51,282 nt of DNA, taken from assembly GCF_013044505.1 (NCBI RefSeq), contig NZ_JABERD010000058.1, forward strand, positions 1 to 51,282. Reading direction: 5' to 3'. The notes beneath the pieces are model-generated. The model had not been told where the DNA came from and did not search any database. It saw only the letters and a list, made by a program, of their open reading frames with translations. This document shows positions 17,303-24,965 of this stretch, piece after piece. Position 1 is the stretch's first letter; every line of letters starts with the position of its first letter. A program made the translations under genes and the position numbers. Source of the DNA: Streptomyces sp. S3(2020). Its GTDB lineage: Bacteria > Actinomycetota > Actinomycetes > Streptomycetales > Streptomycetaceae.

Positions 17303-18178
17303 ATGCGCAGAGGCTTGCTGGTTGTGACGGCGCTGATGGCGGTGGCGGCCGCGGGGTGCGGGTCCGAGACCGGGTCGGGGTCGGGGTCCGGGAAGGAGAT
17401 GGTCGTCGAGGGCGGGGCCCCGGCCACGCCCTACAGCGGACCGCTGTACATCCCCGGCAAGGCGTGGGACGAGGAGAAGGACGACCGCTCCGACCTCGTC
17501 GACACGGGCGCCGCGGCCCGGGCCCTGGAGTGCGACTGGGACATCTACTCGGCGGGCGGCAGCGAACCGTGGAGCGAGGGCGACGGCGGCACGACCCCGG
17601 AGGACGGACTGCGGGCGTACTTCGAGATCGAGCAGCCCGACGGACCGCGCGAGGGCTTCCGGGTGGAGCGTGAGGAGGGCGGCCGGGTCCTGTACTCCTA
17701 CGACGTCGACGGCCGGACCAAGATGGCGGTGATCGTCGCCAAGGACCGCAAGAACCGGCCCGGTTGGGGCCCGGAGACCAGCGCGTCCTGCGACCCGGCG
17801 GAGTTCCGGGCGAGCTGGACCGACTCCCAGGGCTACGAGATCTGGACCGATCGCGACGGCGAGCGGGTGCCGGTCTCCCTCATCAGCAGCTCGATCGGGC
17901 CCGCCCACTGCGACTGGCAGAAGGCGCACTTCCTGTCCGTGCGGGAGGGCAAGGAGGAGCTGAGCTACGCCCGTGATCCGGACGGAGTCCTCGGCGACGA
18001 CATGCTGGAGGCCCCGTACGACGGCGACGTCCCCCTGCCCGCCGACGCCGAGGACACCGGATACCGCCTGGGGGAGCGGCAGTTGTGGCTGACGGACGAC
18101 AAGAGGACGGCGTACGTCCGCACCCCCGACGGTGTGGAGGCCTGGCCGCAGGTGAAGAAGGGCATGGGCTGCGCGTGA
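17303..18178 (+). CDS. Secreted lipoprotein of unknown function
   Basis: A 291-residue protein that starts at ATG 17303 (MRRGLLVVTALMAVAAAGCGS). It has a short signal peptide and lipobox AAGC with the modified Cys at about residue 18. A Gly/Ser spacer follows, then a soluble extracellular domain with several Cys (ECDWDI, SCDPAEF, HCDWQK, GMGCA) that may form disulfides. I recognise no enzyme motif. The frame extends upstream to 17279, but the signal peptide sets the start. Convergent with the TetR gene at 18183. Confidence 0.75.
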   Translation: MRRGLLVVTALMAVAAAGCGSETGSGSGSGKEMVVEGGAPATPYSGPLYIPGKAWDEEKDDRSDLVDTGAAARALECDWDIYSAGGSEPWSEGDGGTTPEDGLRAYFEIEQPDGPREGFRVEREEGGRVLYSYDVDGRTKMAVIVAKDRKNRPGWGPETSASCDPAEFRASWTDSQGYEIWTDRDGERVPVSLISSSIGPAHCDWQKAHFLSVREGKEELSYARDPDGVLGDDMLEAPYDGDVPLPADAEDTGYRLGERQLWLTDDKRTAYVRTPDGVEAWPQVKKGMGCA

Positions 18179-18182
18179 TCCG

Positions 18183-18746
18183 TCACCGGCTGGCGTGCAG
18201 GGCGACCAGCAACTGCCAGACCTGGTCGGCGATGTCCTGCGGGCCGCCCTCCAGCAGTCCGTGCAGCCAGTCGGCCAGCACGCCGGCGAACGTGGCGGCG
18301 ACCGCCGAGGCCACCAGCGGGGCGTCGGCGGCACCCGCGAGTTCGCGCTCGCGGAGGCTGTAGGCCCGCAGGTCCCGGTGCAGGACCCGGCCCAGCGGCC
18401 CGCCGCCGCCCGGGCCGAGCAGGGCCCGGTACAGCGCGGCATGGGGAGCGAGCGAGGCGAAGAACGCCGGGAGCGCCGGCGGCGCGTGCACCGGGTCGGG
18501 CCGTCCGCGCCAGGCGTGCAGCGCCTCCACGGCCTCACGTACGACGTCCGCGCAGGCGTCGACGGCCAGCGCCTCCAGGCCGTCGTAATGGACGTAGAAC
18601 GTGGCCCGTCCGACCCCCGCCCGGCGGACCAGCGCGGCCACGCCGACCTCCGCGAGCGGACGCTCGGCGCACTCCGCGAGCAGCGCCTCGCGGAGCTTCG
18701 CCCGGGTGCGCGCCGCGCGGGGGTCCTCGGGTGCGGCGCGGGTCAC
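18183..18746 (-). CDS. TetR-family regulator, second gene of the DUF1304 operon
   Basis: A 187-residue TetR protein. It has ARTRAKLREALLAECAERPLAEVGVAALVRRAGVGRATFYVHYDGLEAL as the N-terminal HTH domain and an all-helical C-terminal domain. The start is GTG 18746, whose bases overlap the TGA of the DUF1304 gene (GTGA, 18743-18746), so translation is coupled. A longer frame exists upstream but it runs inside the DUF1304 gene. It probably binds the twin palindromes upstream of DUF1304 and represses its own operon. Confidence 0.85.
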   Translation of the reverse strand: MTRAAPEDPRAARTRAKLREALLAECAERPLAEVGVAALVRRAGVGRATFYVHYDGLEALAVDACADVVREAVEALHAWRGRPDPVHAPPALPAFFASLAPHAALYRALLGPGGGGPLGRVLHRDLRAYSLRERELAGAADAPLVASAVAATFAGVLADWLHGLLEGGPQDIADQVWQLLVALHASR

Positions 18747-19105
18747 CGGGCCAGCAGGACCGCGCCCAGGGCGAGCGCACCGGGCAGGGCCTGCGCGGCG
18801 AGGATGCGGATGTTGGCGGTGACCGCGCCGTACACGCCCGCCACGATGACGCAGGACAGGAAGAACACCTGGGCGCGGAAGCCCGTCGGGTCGGCGGCGA
18901 TCAGGCCCCACACCAGGCCCGCCGCGAGAAAGCCGTTGTAGAGGCCCTGGTTGGCGGCCATCGCCGCGGTGGCCTTGGCCATCTCCCGGTCGAAGCCGTG
19001 GAAGGACATCCCCGGCTTCTTCTGCCACAGGAACATCTCCATCACCAGGATGTACGCGTGCAGCACGGCCACCAGAGCCACCAGCACGTTCGCTACCGCT
19101 TCCAT
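18743..19105 (-). CDS. DUF1304 small integral membrane protein
   Basis: A 120-residue protein with four predicted membrane helices. FLWQKKPGMSFHGFDRE and ANQGLYNGFLAAGLVWGLIA match DUF1304 proteins, which are small membrane proteins of unproven function sometimes linked to stress or drug tolerance. It is the first gene of a two-gene operon with the coupled TetR gene. Two identical-core operators lie within 55 bp upstream of its ATG. Confidence 0.85.
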   Translation of the reverse strand: MEAVANVLVALVAVLHAYILVMEMFLWQKKPGMSFHGFDREMAKATAAMAANQGLYNGFLAAGLVWGLIAADPTGFRAQVFFLSCVIVAGVYGAVTANIRILAAQALPGALALGAVLLAR

Positions 19106-19122
19106 GATCTCCCTCAGTCTCT

Positions 19123-19136
19123 TGGACAGGCGTCCA
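19123..19136. promoter_or_regulatory. TetR operator 1 (DUF1304-TetR operon)
   Basis: TGGACAGGCGTCCA has perfect TGGAC/GTCCA arms and a 4-bp centre. It lies 17 bp upstream of the DUF1304 ATG. It is repeated 21 bp (two helical turns) away. Confidence 0.7.
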
Positions 19137-19143
19137 CTATAGC

Positions 19144-19157
19144 TGGACAGGTGTCCA
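19144..19157. promoter_or_regulatory. TetR operator 2 (DUF1304-TetR operon)
   Basis: TGGACAGGTGTCCA differs from operator 1 at one centre base. The 21-bp centre spacing places two dimers on the same DNA face. ACTATAG between the two is a plausible -10. Confidence 0.7.
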
Positions 19158-19338
19158 TGATGTCAGGGGGTCCCGCTAGCCTTCGGGCATGACTGATCCA
19201 GTGCGGGGCTCTTCGTGGAGGACCCGGAGCGACTCGTGCGCGTGGTGGATTGCCAGGGGCGGGTAGTGGGACCCGTGATGGGTTTCGGTCACCGGGCCCA
19301 CGGCGATGCGGCCGGTGAAATCCGTGACCCTGGTCAGC

Positions 19339-19458
19339 ATGTACGTCCGCGTCGAGCAAGCCGAGGTGACGGCGTACGCGGCCAACACCGACGCGATCCG
19401 CTTCTACGAACGGGGAGGTTTCGCACCGCAGTCGGTCACGCTGCGGCAGGCGCTCTGA
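19339..19458 (+). pseudogene. C-terminal remnant of a GNAT acetyltransferase
   Basis: A 39-residue frame ends ...AYAANTDAIRFYERGGFAPQSVTLRQAL. The ANTDAIRFYERxGF segment is the classic last acetyl-CoA-binding helix and strand of GNAT enzymes. The N-terminal three quarters are missing, and I see no homology upstream to 19160, which otherwise holds no convincing gene on either strand. Confidence 0.55.
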
Positions 19459-19474
19459 GGCGGCAAAAAGAAAG

Positions 19475-19499
19475 GGCAAGGGGAACAGTCCTCCTTGCC
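19475..19499. terminator. Hairpin upstream of the RAE
   Basis: GGCAAGG (19475-19481) and CCTTGCC (19493-19499) form a perfect 7-bp stem with an 11-nt loop, after an A-rich stretch. It may insulate the rifamycin-response promoter from upstream reading. There is no T-run, so an operator role is also possible. Confidence 0.4.
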
Positions 19500-19522
19500 A
19501 TGTTCAACATATAGCGCACCGG

Positions 19523-19541
19523 GGGGCTTGCGGCAAGGCCC
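19523..19541 (+). promoter_or_regulatory. Rifamycin-associated element (RAE)-like inverted repeat
   Basis: GGGGCTTGCGGCAAGGCCC has CTTGC/GCAAG around a central G and flanking G and C runs. It matches, as I recall it, the 19-bp RAE found upstream of rifamycin-resistance genes in actinomycetes. It lies 60 bp before the glycosyltransferase start and just after a TATAG -10-like motif (19510-19514). Confidence 0.75.
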
Positions 19542-19600
19542 CGTCCGTACCGCAGAATCTCCGCTCGAAGCCGGAAAACACGGAGAACGGGGAGTCCGAA

Positions 19601-20842
19601 GTGCGAGTTCTGCTGTCGACGTACGGGTCGCGCGGGGATGTCCAGCCGATGGCGGCGCTCGCGCTGGAACTGAAGGCGCTCGGCGTGGAGGTACGGGTGT
19701 GCGCGCCGGCGGACGAGGAGTTCGCCAAGCTGCTGGACCGGATCGGCGTGCCGCTGGTGCGGGTCGGCCCGTCCGCGCGGGCGCTGACCACCCAGGCGCC
19801 ACCGCCGTCGGCCGCGAACCTGCCCCAGCGCGCGGCCGCCGTGCTCGCCGCCCAGCTGGAGGGGGTCACCGCGGCGGCCGAGGGATGCGACCTGGTGGTG
19901 GCGACCGGCATGATCTCGGCCGCGGCCGGCGCGCTGTCGGTGGCCGAGAAGTTCGGCATCCCCGCCGTGTCCGTCACCTTCCAGCAGCTCACCCTGCCCT
20001 CCCCGCTGCGCCGCCCACTGGCCTATCCGGGCCGGCCCCTGCCGACCGACGTGACCGACAACCGGGTGCTGTGGAAGCTGGACGCCGAGAACATCAACGC
20101 GCTGTTCGGCGAGGCGCTCAACTCCAGCCGGGCGTCGATCGGCCTGCCCCCGGTGGCCGACGTCCGTGACTACGTGATCGGTGACCGGCCGTGGCTGGCC
20201 ACGGACCCCGTCCTGGACCCGTGGCAGGAGACGGCGGACTTCGACGTCGTACGGACCGGAGCGTGGGCGCTGCCGGACGAACGCCCGCTGCCGGACGACC
20301 TGCTGGCGTTCCTGGAGGCCGGTGAACCGCCGGTGTTCGTGGGCTTCGGCAGCATGCCCATGCGTGAGTCGACGGACGTCGCCCAGGTGGCCGTCGACGC
20401 GGTCCGCGCGCAGGGGCACCGGGTGCTCCTCGGGCGTGGCTGGGCCGACCTGAGCCTGATCGACGGCCAGGACGACTGCTTCGCCGTCGGCGACACCAAC
20501 CACCAGGCGCTGTTCCCCCGGGTCGCCGCCGTCGTGCACCACGGCGGCGCGGGCACGACCACGACGGCCGCCCGGGCCGGCGTGCCCCAGGTGCTGGTGC
20601 CCCAGCTCGCGGACCAGCCGTACTGGGCGGGCCGGGCGGCCGACCTGGGCATCGGCGCGGCACACGACGGTCCGACACCGACCTTCGCGTCTCTGTCCGC
20701 CGCGCTCGCCACCGCCCTGGCCCCCGAGACCCGTGAGCGGGCCCGGACCGTGGGGGAGGCCGTCCGGACCGACGGGGCGGCGGTGGCCGCCAAGCTCGTC
20801 CTCGACCTCATCGGCCAGGGGAAGCCCACCGTGTCCGCCTGA
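19601..20842 (+). CDS. rgt: Glycosyltransferase, probable rifamycin-inactivating Rgt
   Basis: A 413-residue GT-B fold, UGT/GT1-type enzyme. The N-terminus VRVLLSTYGSRGDVQPMAAL and the C-terminal donor-site motif VVHHGGAGTTTTAARAGVPQVLVPQLADQPYWAGR are complete. The RAE-like element upstream and helR downstream point to rifamycin glucosylation as defence rather than antibiotic or sterol biosynthesis. A general macrolide or sterol glycosyltransferase remains possible from sequence alone. GTG 19601 is the start. It is followed by helR after 107 bp. Confidence 0.75.
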   Translation: MRVLLSTYGSRGDVQPMAALALELKALGVEVRVCAPADEEFAKLLDRIGVPLVRVGPSARALTTQAPPPSAANLPQRAAAVLAAQLEGVTAAAEGCDLVVATGMISAAAGALSVAEKFGIPAVSVTFQQLTLPSPLRRPLAYPGRPLPTDVTDNRVLWKLDAENINALFGEALNSSRASIGLPPVADVRDYVIGDRPWLATDPVLDPWQETADFDVVRTGAWALPDERPLPDDLLAFLEAGEPPVFVGFGSMPMRESTDVAQVAVDAVRAQGHRVLLGRGWADLSLIDGQDDCFAVGDTNHQALFPRVAAVVHHGGAGTTTTAARAGVPQVLVPQLADQPYWAGRAADLGIGAAHDGPTPTFASLSAALATALAPETRERARTVGEAVRTDGAAVAAKLVLDLIGQGKPTVSA

Positions 20843-20949
20843 ACCCCCGCGACCGGAGCGTCCCGGGGCGGCCACCAGGCCCGCCGGGCCGGTCCGCACC
20901 CTTCGCCGTGCACCATGGTCATACGCGACCTCATATCGGAGCTGATCAT

Positions 20950-23115
20950 TTGAACACCCTGCCCACCAGCGCGTTCGACCTCCCCGACCGACTCTCGTCC
21001 AAGGCCGACCCGGCGCTGATCGCCGGCGACGAGCAGCATTTCGCGGCCCTCGCCGAGTGCCTCGCGCAGTCCATCGCCGAGGTGTCCGGACAGCTCGACG
21101 CCGCGCGCAGGGCACCCGGCGGCATGGGCCGCCACGCGATGGACCGGGACACGGAGATCCACCGGCTGACCGCCCGCCTGCGCACCCTGCGCCGCTTCGG
21201 GCTCGACCTGTGCCTGGGACACATGGTCTCCGCCGACGACTCCGAGCCCCTCTACGTCGGACGGCTAGGCCTCACCGACAGCACCGGCCGCCGACTGCTC
21301 GTCGACTGGCGCTCGCCCGCCGCCGAACCCTTCTTCGGCGCCACCCACGGCAACCCGATGGGGCTCACCAGCCGCCGCAGGTACCGCTGGACCGGCGGCC
21401 GGATCAGCGACTACTGGGACGAGGTGTTCACCACCGACGGGCTGGAACACCATGCCGCGCTCGACGACCAGTCCGCCTTCATCGCCAGCCTGGGCAGCAA
21501 CCGCTCGCCCCGGATGCGGGACGTCCTCGGCACCATCCAGGCCGACCAGGACGCCATCATCCGCGCGGGATCGCGCGGCGCACTCGTCGTCGACGGCGGT
21601 CCGGGCACCGGCAAGACCGTCGTCGCCCTGCACCGCTCCGCCTACCTCCTGCACTCCGACCCGCGCCTCGGCCACCGTCGCGGCGGCGTGCTCTTCGTCG
21701 GCCCGCACCGGCCGTATCTGTCGTACGTCTCCGACGTCCTCCCGAGCCTCGGTGAGGAGGGCGTGCAGACCTGCATCCTGCGGGACCTGGTCGCCGAAGG
21801 AGCCACAGCGGGGACCGAGGCCGACCCGGAGGCGGCCCGGCTCAAGTCGTCCGCGGAGCTGGTGGGGGCGATCGAGAAGGCCGTCAGGTTCTACGAGGAG
21901 CCGCCCGCCAAGGGGATGACGGTCACCACCCACTGGTCCGACATCCCGCTGAGCGCCGACGAGTGGGCGGTGGCGTTCGACGCGGCGGAACCCGGCACCG
22001 CGCACAACGAGGCGCGCGACCAGGTCTGGGAGGAACTGCTCACCATCCTGATCGACAAGCACGAGGGCGACGTGTCGCCCGACCTGCTCCGCAAGTCGCT
22101 GCGGCAGAACAGGGAACTGCGCACCACCTTCGACCGCGCCTGGCCGCTGCTCGAAGCGGCCGACATCGTCGGAGACCTGTGGACGGTACCCGCCTACCTG
22201 CGCATGTGCGCTCCCTGGCTCGGCCCCGACGAGGTGCGTGTTCTCCAGCGCGCGGAGGCCCAGGCCTGGACGGTGTCCGACCTGCCGTTCCTGGACGCGG
22301 CCCGGCAGCGGCTCGGTGACCCGGAGGCGGCCCGGCGCCAGGTCCGGCACAAGGCCGCCCTCGCCGTGCAGCGGGAGCACATGGCACGGGTCGTCGACAA
22401 CCTGATCGAGGCCGTGTCCAACTCCGGGGCCGACGGGGACGACGGTGAAGGTCTGGTGACGATGTTGCGCGGGGAGGACGCCAAGGTCAGCCTGGTCGAC
22501 GAGTCCGAACTGGTCACCGCCGATCCGGACCTGCTCGCCGGTCCGTTCGCGCACATCGTCGTGGACGAGGCCCAGGAACTCACCGACGCCGAGTGGCAGA
22601 TGCTGCTGCTGCGCTGCCCGTCCCGGAGCTTCACCATCGTCGGGGACCGCGCGCAGGCCAGGCACGGGTTCACGGAGTCGTGGCAGGAACGCCTGGAGCG
22701 GGTCGGGCTCGACCGGATCGAGATGGCCTCCCTGAGCATCAACTACCGCACGCCGGAGGAGATCATGGCGGAGGCCGAGCCGGTCATCCGGGCCGCGCTC
22801 CCGGACGCCAACGTGCCGACCTCCATCCGCAGCAGCGGGGTCCCGGTCGTCCACGCGGAGTTCGCGGAGCTGGAATCGGTCCTCGACACCTGGCTGGCCG
22901 CGCACGCCGACGGGATCGCCTGTGTCATCGGTGACCCCGCGTTCCGGGCGACGTCCCGGGTGCGGTCGCTGACCCCGGAGCTGTCGAAGGGACTCGAGTT
23001 CGACCTGGTCGTCCTGGTCGACCCGGAGAAGTTCGGCCAGGGCGTGGAGGGGGCGGTCGACCACTACGTCGCGATGACCCGCGCCACCCAGCAGCTCGTC
23101 GTCCTCACCGGCTGA
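20950..23115 (+). CDS. helR: HelR-type RNA polymerase-recycling ATPase
   Basis: A 721-residue superfamily-1 helicase-like protein. The N-terminal part (FAALAECLAQSIAEV..., MDRDTEIHRLTARLRTLRRFGLDLCLG) is the coiled RNAP-binding region of HelD/HelR proteins. The Walker A is GGPGTGKT (216-223), VVDEAQEL is Walker B, and GDRAQARHGF and YVAMTRATQQLVVL complete the motor. HelR displaces rifamycin from RNA polymerase and gives tolerance in Streptomyces. Start TTG 20950 is inferred from the family N-terminus (NTLPTSAFDLPDRL). A longer frame opens at 20908 but has weaker support. No second RAE lies between rgt and helR. Confidence 0.85.
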   Translation: MNTLPTSAFDLPDRLSSKADPALIAGDEQHFAALAECLAQSIAEVSGQLDAARRAPGGMGRHAMDRDTEIHRLTARLRTLRRFGLDLCLGHMVSADDSEPLYVGRLGLTDSTGRRLLVDWRSPAAEPFFGATHGNPMGLTSRRRYRWTGGRISDYWDEVFTTDGLEHHAALDDQSAFIASLGSNRSPRMRDVLGTIQADQDAIIRAGSRGALVVDGGPGTGKTVVALHRSAYLLHSDPRLGHRRGGVLFVGPHRPYLSYVSDVLPSLGEEGVQTCILRDLVAEGATAGTEADPEAARLKSSAELVGAIEKAVRFYEEPPAKGMTVTTHWSDIPLSADEWAVAFDAAEPGTAHNEARDQVWEELLTILIDKHEGDVSPDLLRKSLRQNRELRTTFDRAWPLLEAADIVGDLWTVPAYLRMCAPWLGPDEVRVLQRAEAQAWTVSDLPFLDAARQRLGDPEAARRQVRHKAALAVQREHMARVVDNLIEAVSNSGADGDDGEGLVTMLRGEDAKVSLVDESELVTADPDLLAGPFAHIVVDEAQELTDAEWQMLLLRCPSRSFTIVGDRAQARHGFTESWQERLERVGLDRIEMASLSINYRTPEEIMAEAEPVIRAALPDANVPTSIRSSGVPVVHAEFAELESVLDTWLAAHADGIACVIGDPAFRATSRVRSLTPELSKGLEFDLVVLVDPEKFGQGVEGAVDHYVAMTRATQQLVVLTG

Positions 23116-24634
23116 CGCCGTTGCGCAACTGAAGGGCCCGCAGCGCCAGCTGCATCTCGAACTGGGCGGTCGGATCGTGCAGTTGACCACCGAACAGCTC
23201 GTCCAGCTGGCGCATGCGGTAGCGCACGGTCTGCGGGTGCACCGCGAGCCGGACGGCGACCTCGCTCGCGTTGTGCCCGGAGTTCAGCCAGCTCAGCAGG
23301 GTCTCCGCGAGCCGTTCGCGCTGCGGTGGCCGCACCTGCTCCAGCGGGCGCAGTCGGCGTTCGGCCATCGCGTCGACCAGGGCCTCGTCGCGCAGCAGCA
23401 GGAGCGTGGCCAGATGGTCCTGGCAGCGCAGCAGTTCGGTGTCCGGAAGGACGCCCCGGCGCATCAGGTCCAGGGCCTCGCACGCCCAGCGCAGCGACCG
23501 CGCGCCCTCGTGGAGGGCGACGGTCGGCCCCATCGCCGCGCGCCGGCCCTGCAACGCTCCCGCGACGGCCCGTGCCCGGCCGGGGCCTTCGGGATCGGGC
23601 ACGACCAGCACCGCGGGCCGCACATCGAACCGGGCGAGGAACTCCGGCGGCACTATGGGCCCGCGGGCCGACGGCGGCCCGATCGCGTCGGCTCCTGACA
23701 GGGCCGCAGGGGGCCTCATGCCGGCCGGCGGTGCGATCGGGCCCGACCCCGACGGGGGCGCGGGGCGTCCGGAGCCTGCGGTCGGGTCGGCTCCTGGCGA
23801 GGCCGTCTGGGGTCTTCTGCCCGGCGGTGACGCGAGCGGGCCCGCTCCTGGCGACGGTGCGAGGAGCCCGCCCCGCGCCGTGGGCGTGACCGGACCGGCT
23901 CCCGCCGCGCCGGCGAGGGGCCCGCTGCCCGACGCTGGCTCGATCGGGCCGCTTCCCGGCCGTGGCCCGAAGGGCCCGCTCCCGGTCGGTGGCCCGTGGT
24001 CGACCGCGACCACCGCCAGGGTCCGGGGCACCGGCCAGCGCGCGCTGTGCGCGAGCTCCGCGATGGCCTCGGCCGAGGCGGGCGGATCGGCGGTGAGCAG
24101 GTCGATCAGCCGCGTCCGGCGCTGCTGGAGCTCGCCCGCGGCATGCAGCCGCGCCTCGGTGTACCCGGCGGTCGTCGCGGCCGCCATCTCGTCCAGGTGC
24201 AGGAACAGCGCCTCACCGAACGCGCCCAGCACAGTGCGCGGCACCAGATCGGCGTCGACGAGCGCGTTCACCCGCCGCCATGTCACCCGGGCACCGAGCC
24301 TGAGCGCGGACTGGAAGGAGTCCAGGCTGCGGCCCTCCTCCGCCTCCCCGCGTCCGATGCGCTGGTAGGTCGCCTGCACCGGCTCCCAGTCGGTGTCCGG
24401 CTGGGCCATCCGCTCCAGGAACCCCTGGAGCGCGTGGTCCACACCCCGGTGCACGGCCTGCATGTAGGTGTCGTCGGCGGGGCGTGCGTACTCGGGGATC
24501 TCGGTTCTGATCGCGCGTACGACCTCCTCGGTGATGTCGGCGAAGAACGGTCTGAGGTGGTGGTGCAGACCCGGGGGCAGGGCCTTGAACGGCCCGCCCG
24601 GTTCGTCGGTCACCAACGCGGCTCTCTTCGACAC
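23105..24634 (-). CDS. PucR-type HTH regulator with a Gly/Pro-rich insertion
   Basis: A 509-residue protein. Residues about 1-180 form a helical N-terminal regulatory domain. A split middle domain follows: TLAVVAVDHG (about 205-214) is separated from PPEFLARFDVRPAVLVVPDPEG (329 onward) by a low-complexity insertion. The C-terminus carries the PucR HTH (LLSWLNSGHNASEVAVRLAVHPQTVRYRMRQLDELFG). Without the insertion the length would be about 390, which is usual. The last 11 bp overlap the helR 3' end, so the two genes are convergent. The target is unknown. Confidence 0.85.
   Translation of the reverse strand: MSKRAALVTDEPGGPFKALPPGLHHHLRPFFADITEEVVRAIRTEIPEYARPADDTYMQAVHRGVDHALQGFLERMAQPDTDWEPVQATYQRIGRGEAEEGRSLDSFQSALRLGARVTWRRVNALVDADLVPRTVLGAFGEALFLHLDEMAAATTAGYTEARLHAAGELQQRRTRLIDLLTADPPASAEAIAELAHSARWPVPRTLAVVAVDHGPPTGSGPFGPRPGSGPIEPASGSGPLAGAAGAGPVTPTARGGLLAPSPGAGPLASPPGRRPQTASPGADPTAGSGRPAPPSGSGPIAPPAGMRPPAALSGADAIGPPSARGPIVPPEFLARFDVRPAVLVVPDPEGPGRARAVAGALQGRRAAMGPTVALHEGARSLRWACEALDLMRRGVLPDTELLRCQDHLATLLLLRDEALVDAMAERRLRPLEQVRPPQRERLAETLLSWLNSGHNASEVAVRLAVHPQTVRYRMRQLDELFGGQLHDPTAQFEMQLALRALQLRNGVSR
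23650..23995 (-). repeat. Degenerate repeat encoding the Gly/Pro/Ser insertion in the PucR regulator
   Basis: About 115 codons encode irregular units such as GSGPIAPPAG, GSGPIEPASG, GAGPLASPPG and ARGPIVPP. At DNA level gggcccgctcccg-like units recur. The unit length varies (10-15 codons), so it looks like an old or fast-changing tandem array that stayed in frame. Confidence 0.7.
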
Positions 24635-24965
24635 GCGGCGACGATACCCGTCGGTAACACGTCAGGGTCTATCACCGGCGAACAGGTGTCGGGGGCGGGG
24701 TTATCACTTACCGACAACGTCCGTTCGCGCAACCGTGCTGGTCAGTATGGACATTTGTCGATGCGCGCATGCTGGCTGAGCGTGACGGAACCCTCACTTC
24801 CGCCGGGCCGTGAGGTTGATCTTTTGGTGTTCAAACCCGATAAGCTCCCCTCTGGCGCCGCGAGTTGGCCCGATCACCATCGGTCGTCCCGTGACGCGTC
24901 CCCCTCAGTGCGATTCCCCTTGCACACCCCCCCGTTGTTCGATTGTGTTGCTTCGAAGGATGCAG
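24635..24965. other. Intergenic region upstream of the conservon, with a perfect inverted repeat
   Basis: This 331-bp divergent region holds no convincing gene. GTCGGTAA (24650-24657) and TTACCGAC (24708-24715) are perfect inverse copies 50 bp apart, close to the PucR start, and may be the operator of that regulator. The remainder is less GC-rich and must hold the conservon promoter. GAAGGA (24955-24960) is the cvnA ribosome site. Confidence 0.45.

Noticed and set aside
19176..19388. A 70-codon minus-strand frame between the TetR operators and the GNAT remnant
   Set aside because: No RBS or recognised pattern. It lies in a degenerate region with a GNAT remnant on the other strand. It cannot be ruled out as a real small gene.
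19475..19499. GGCAAGG/CCTTGCC hairpin considered as a second RAE
   Set aside because: The loop is 11 nt and the arms lack the central CTTGCGGCAAG order. Listed only as a possible terminator.
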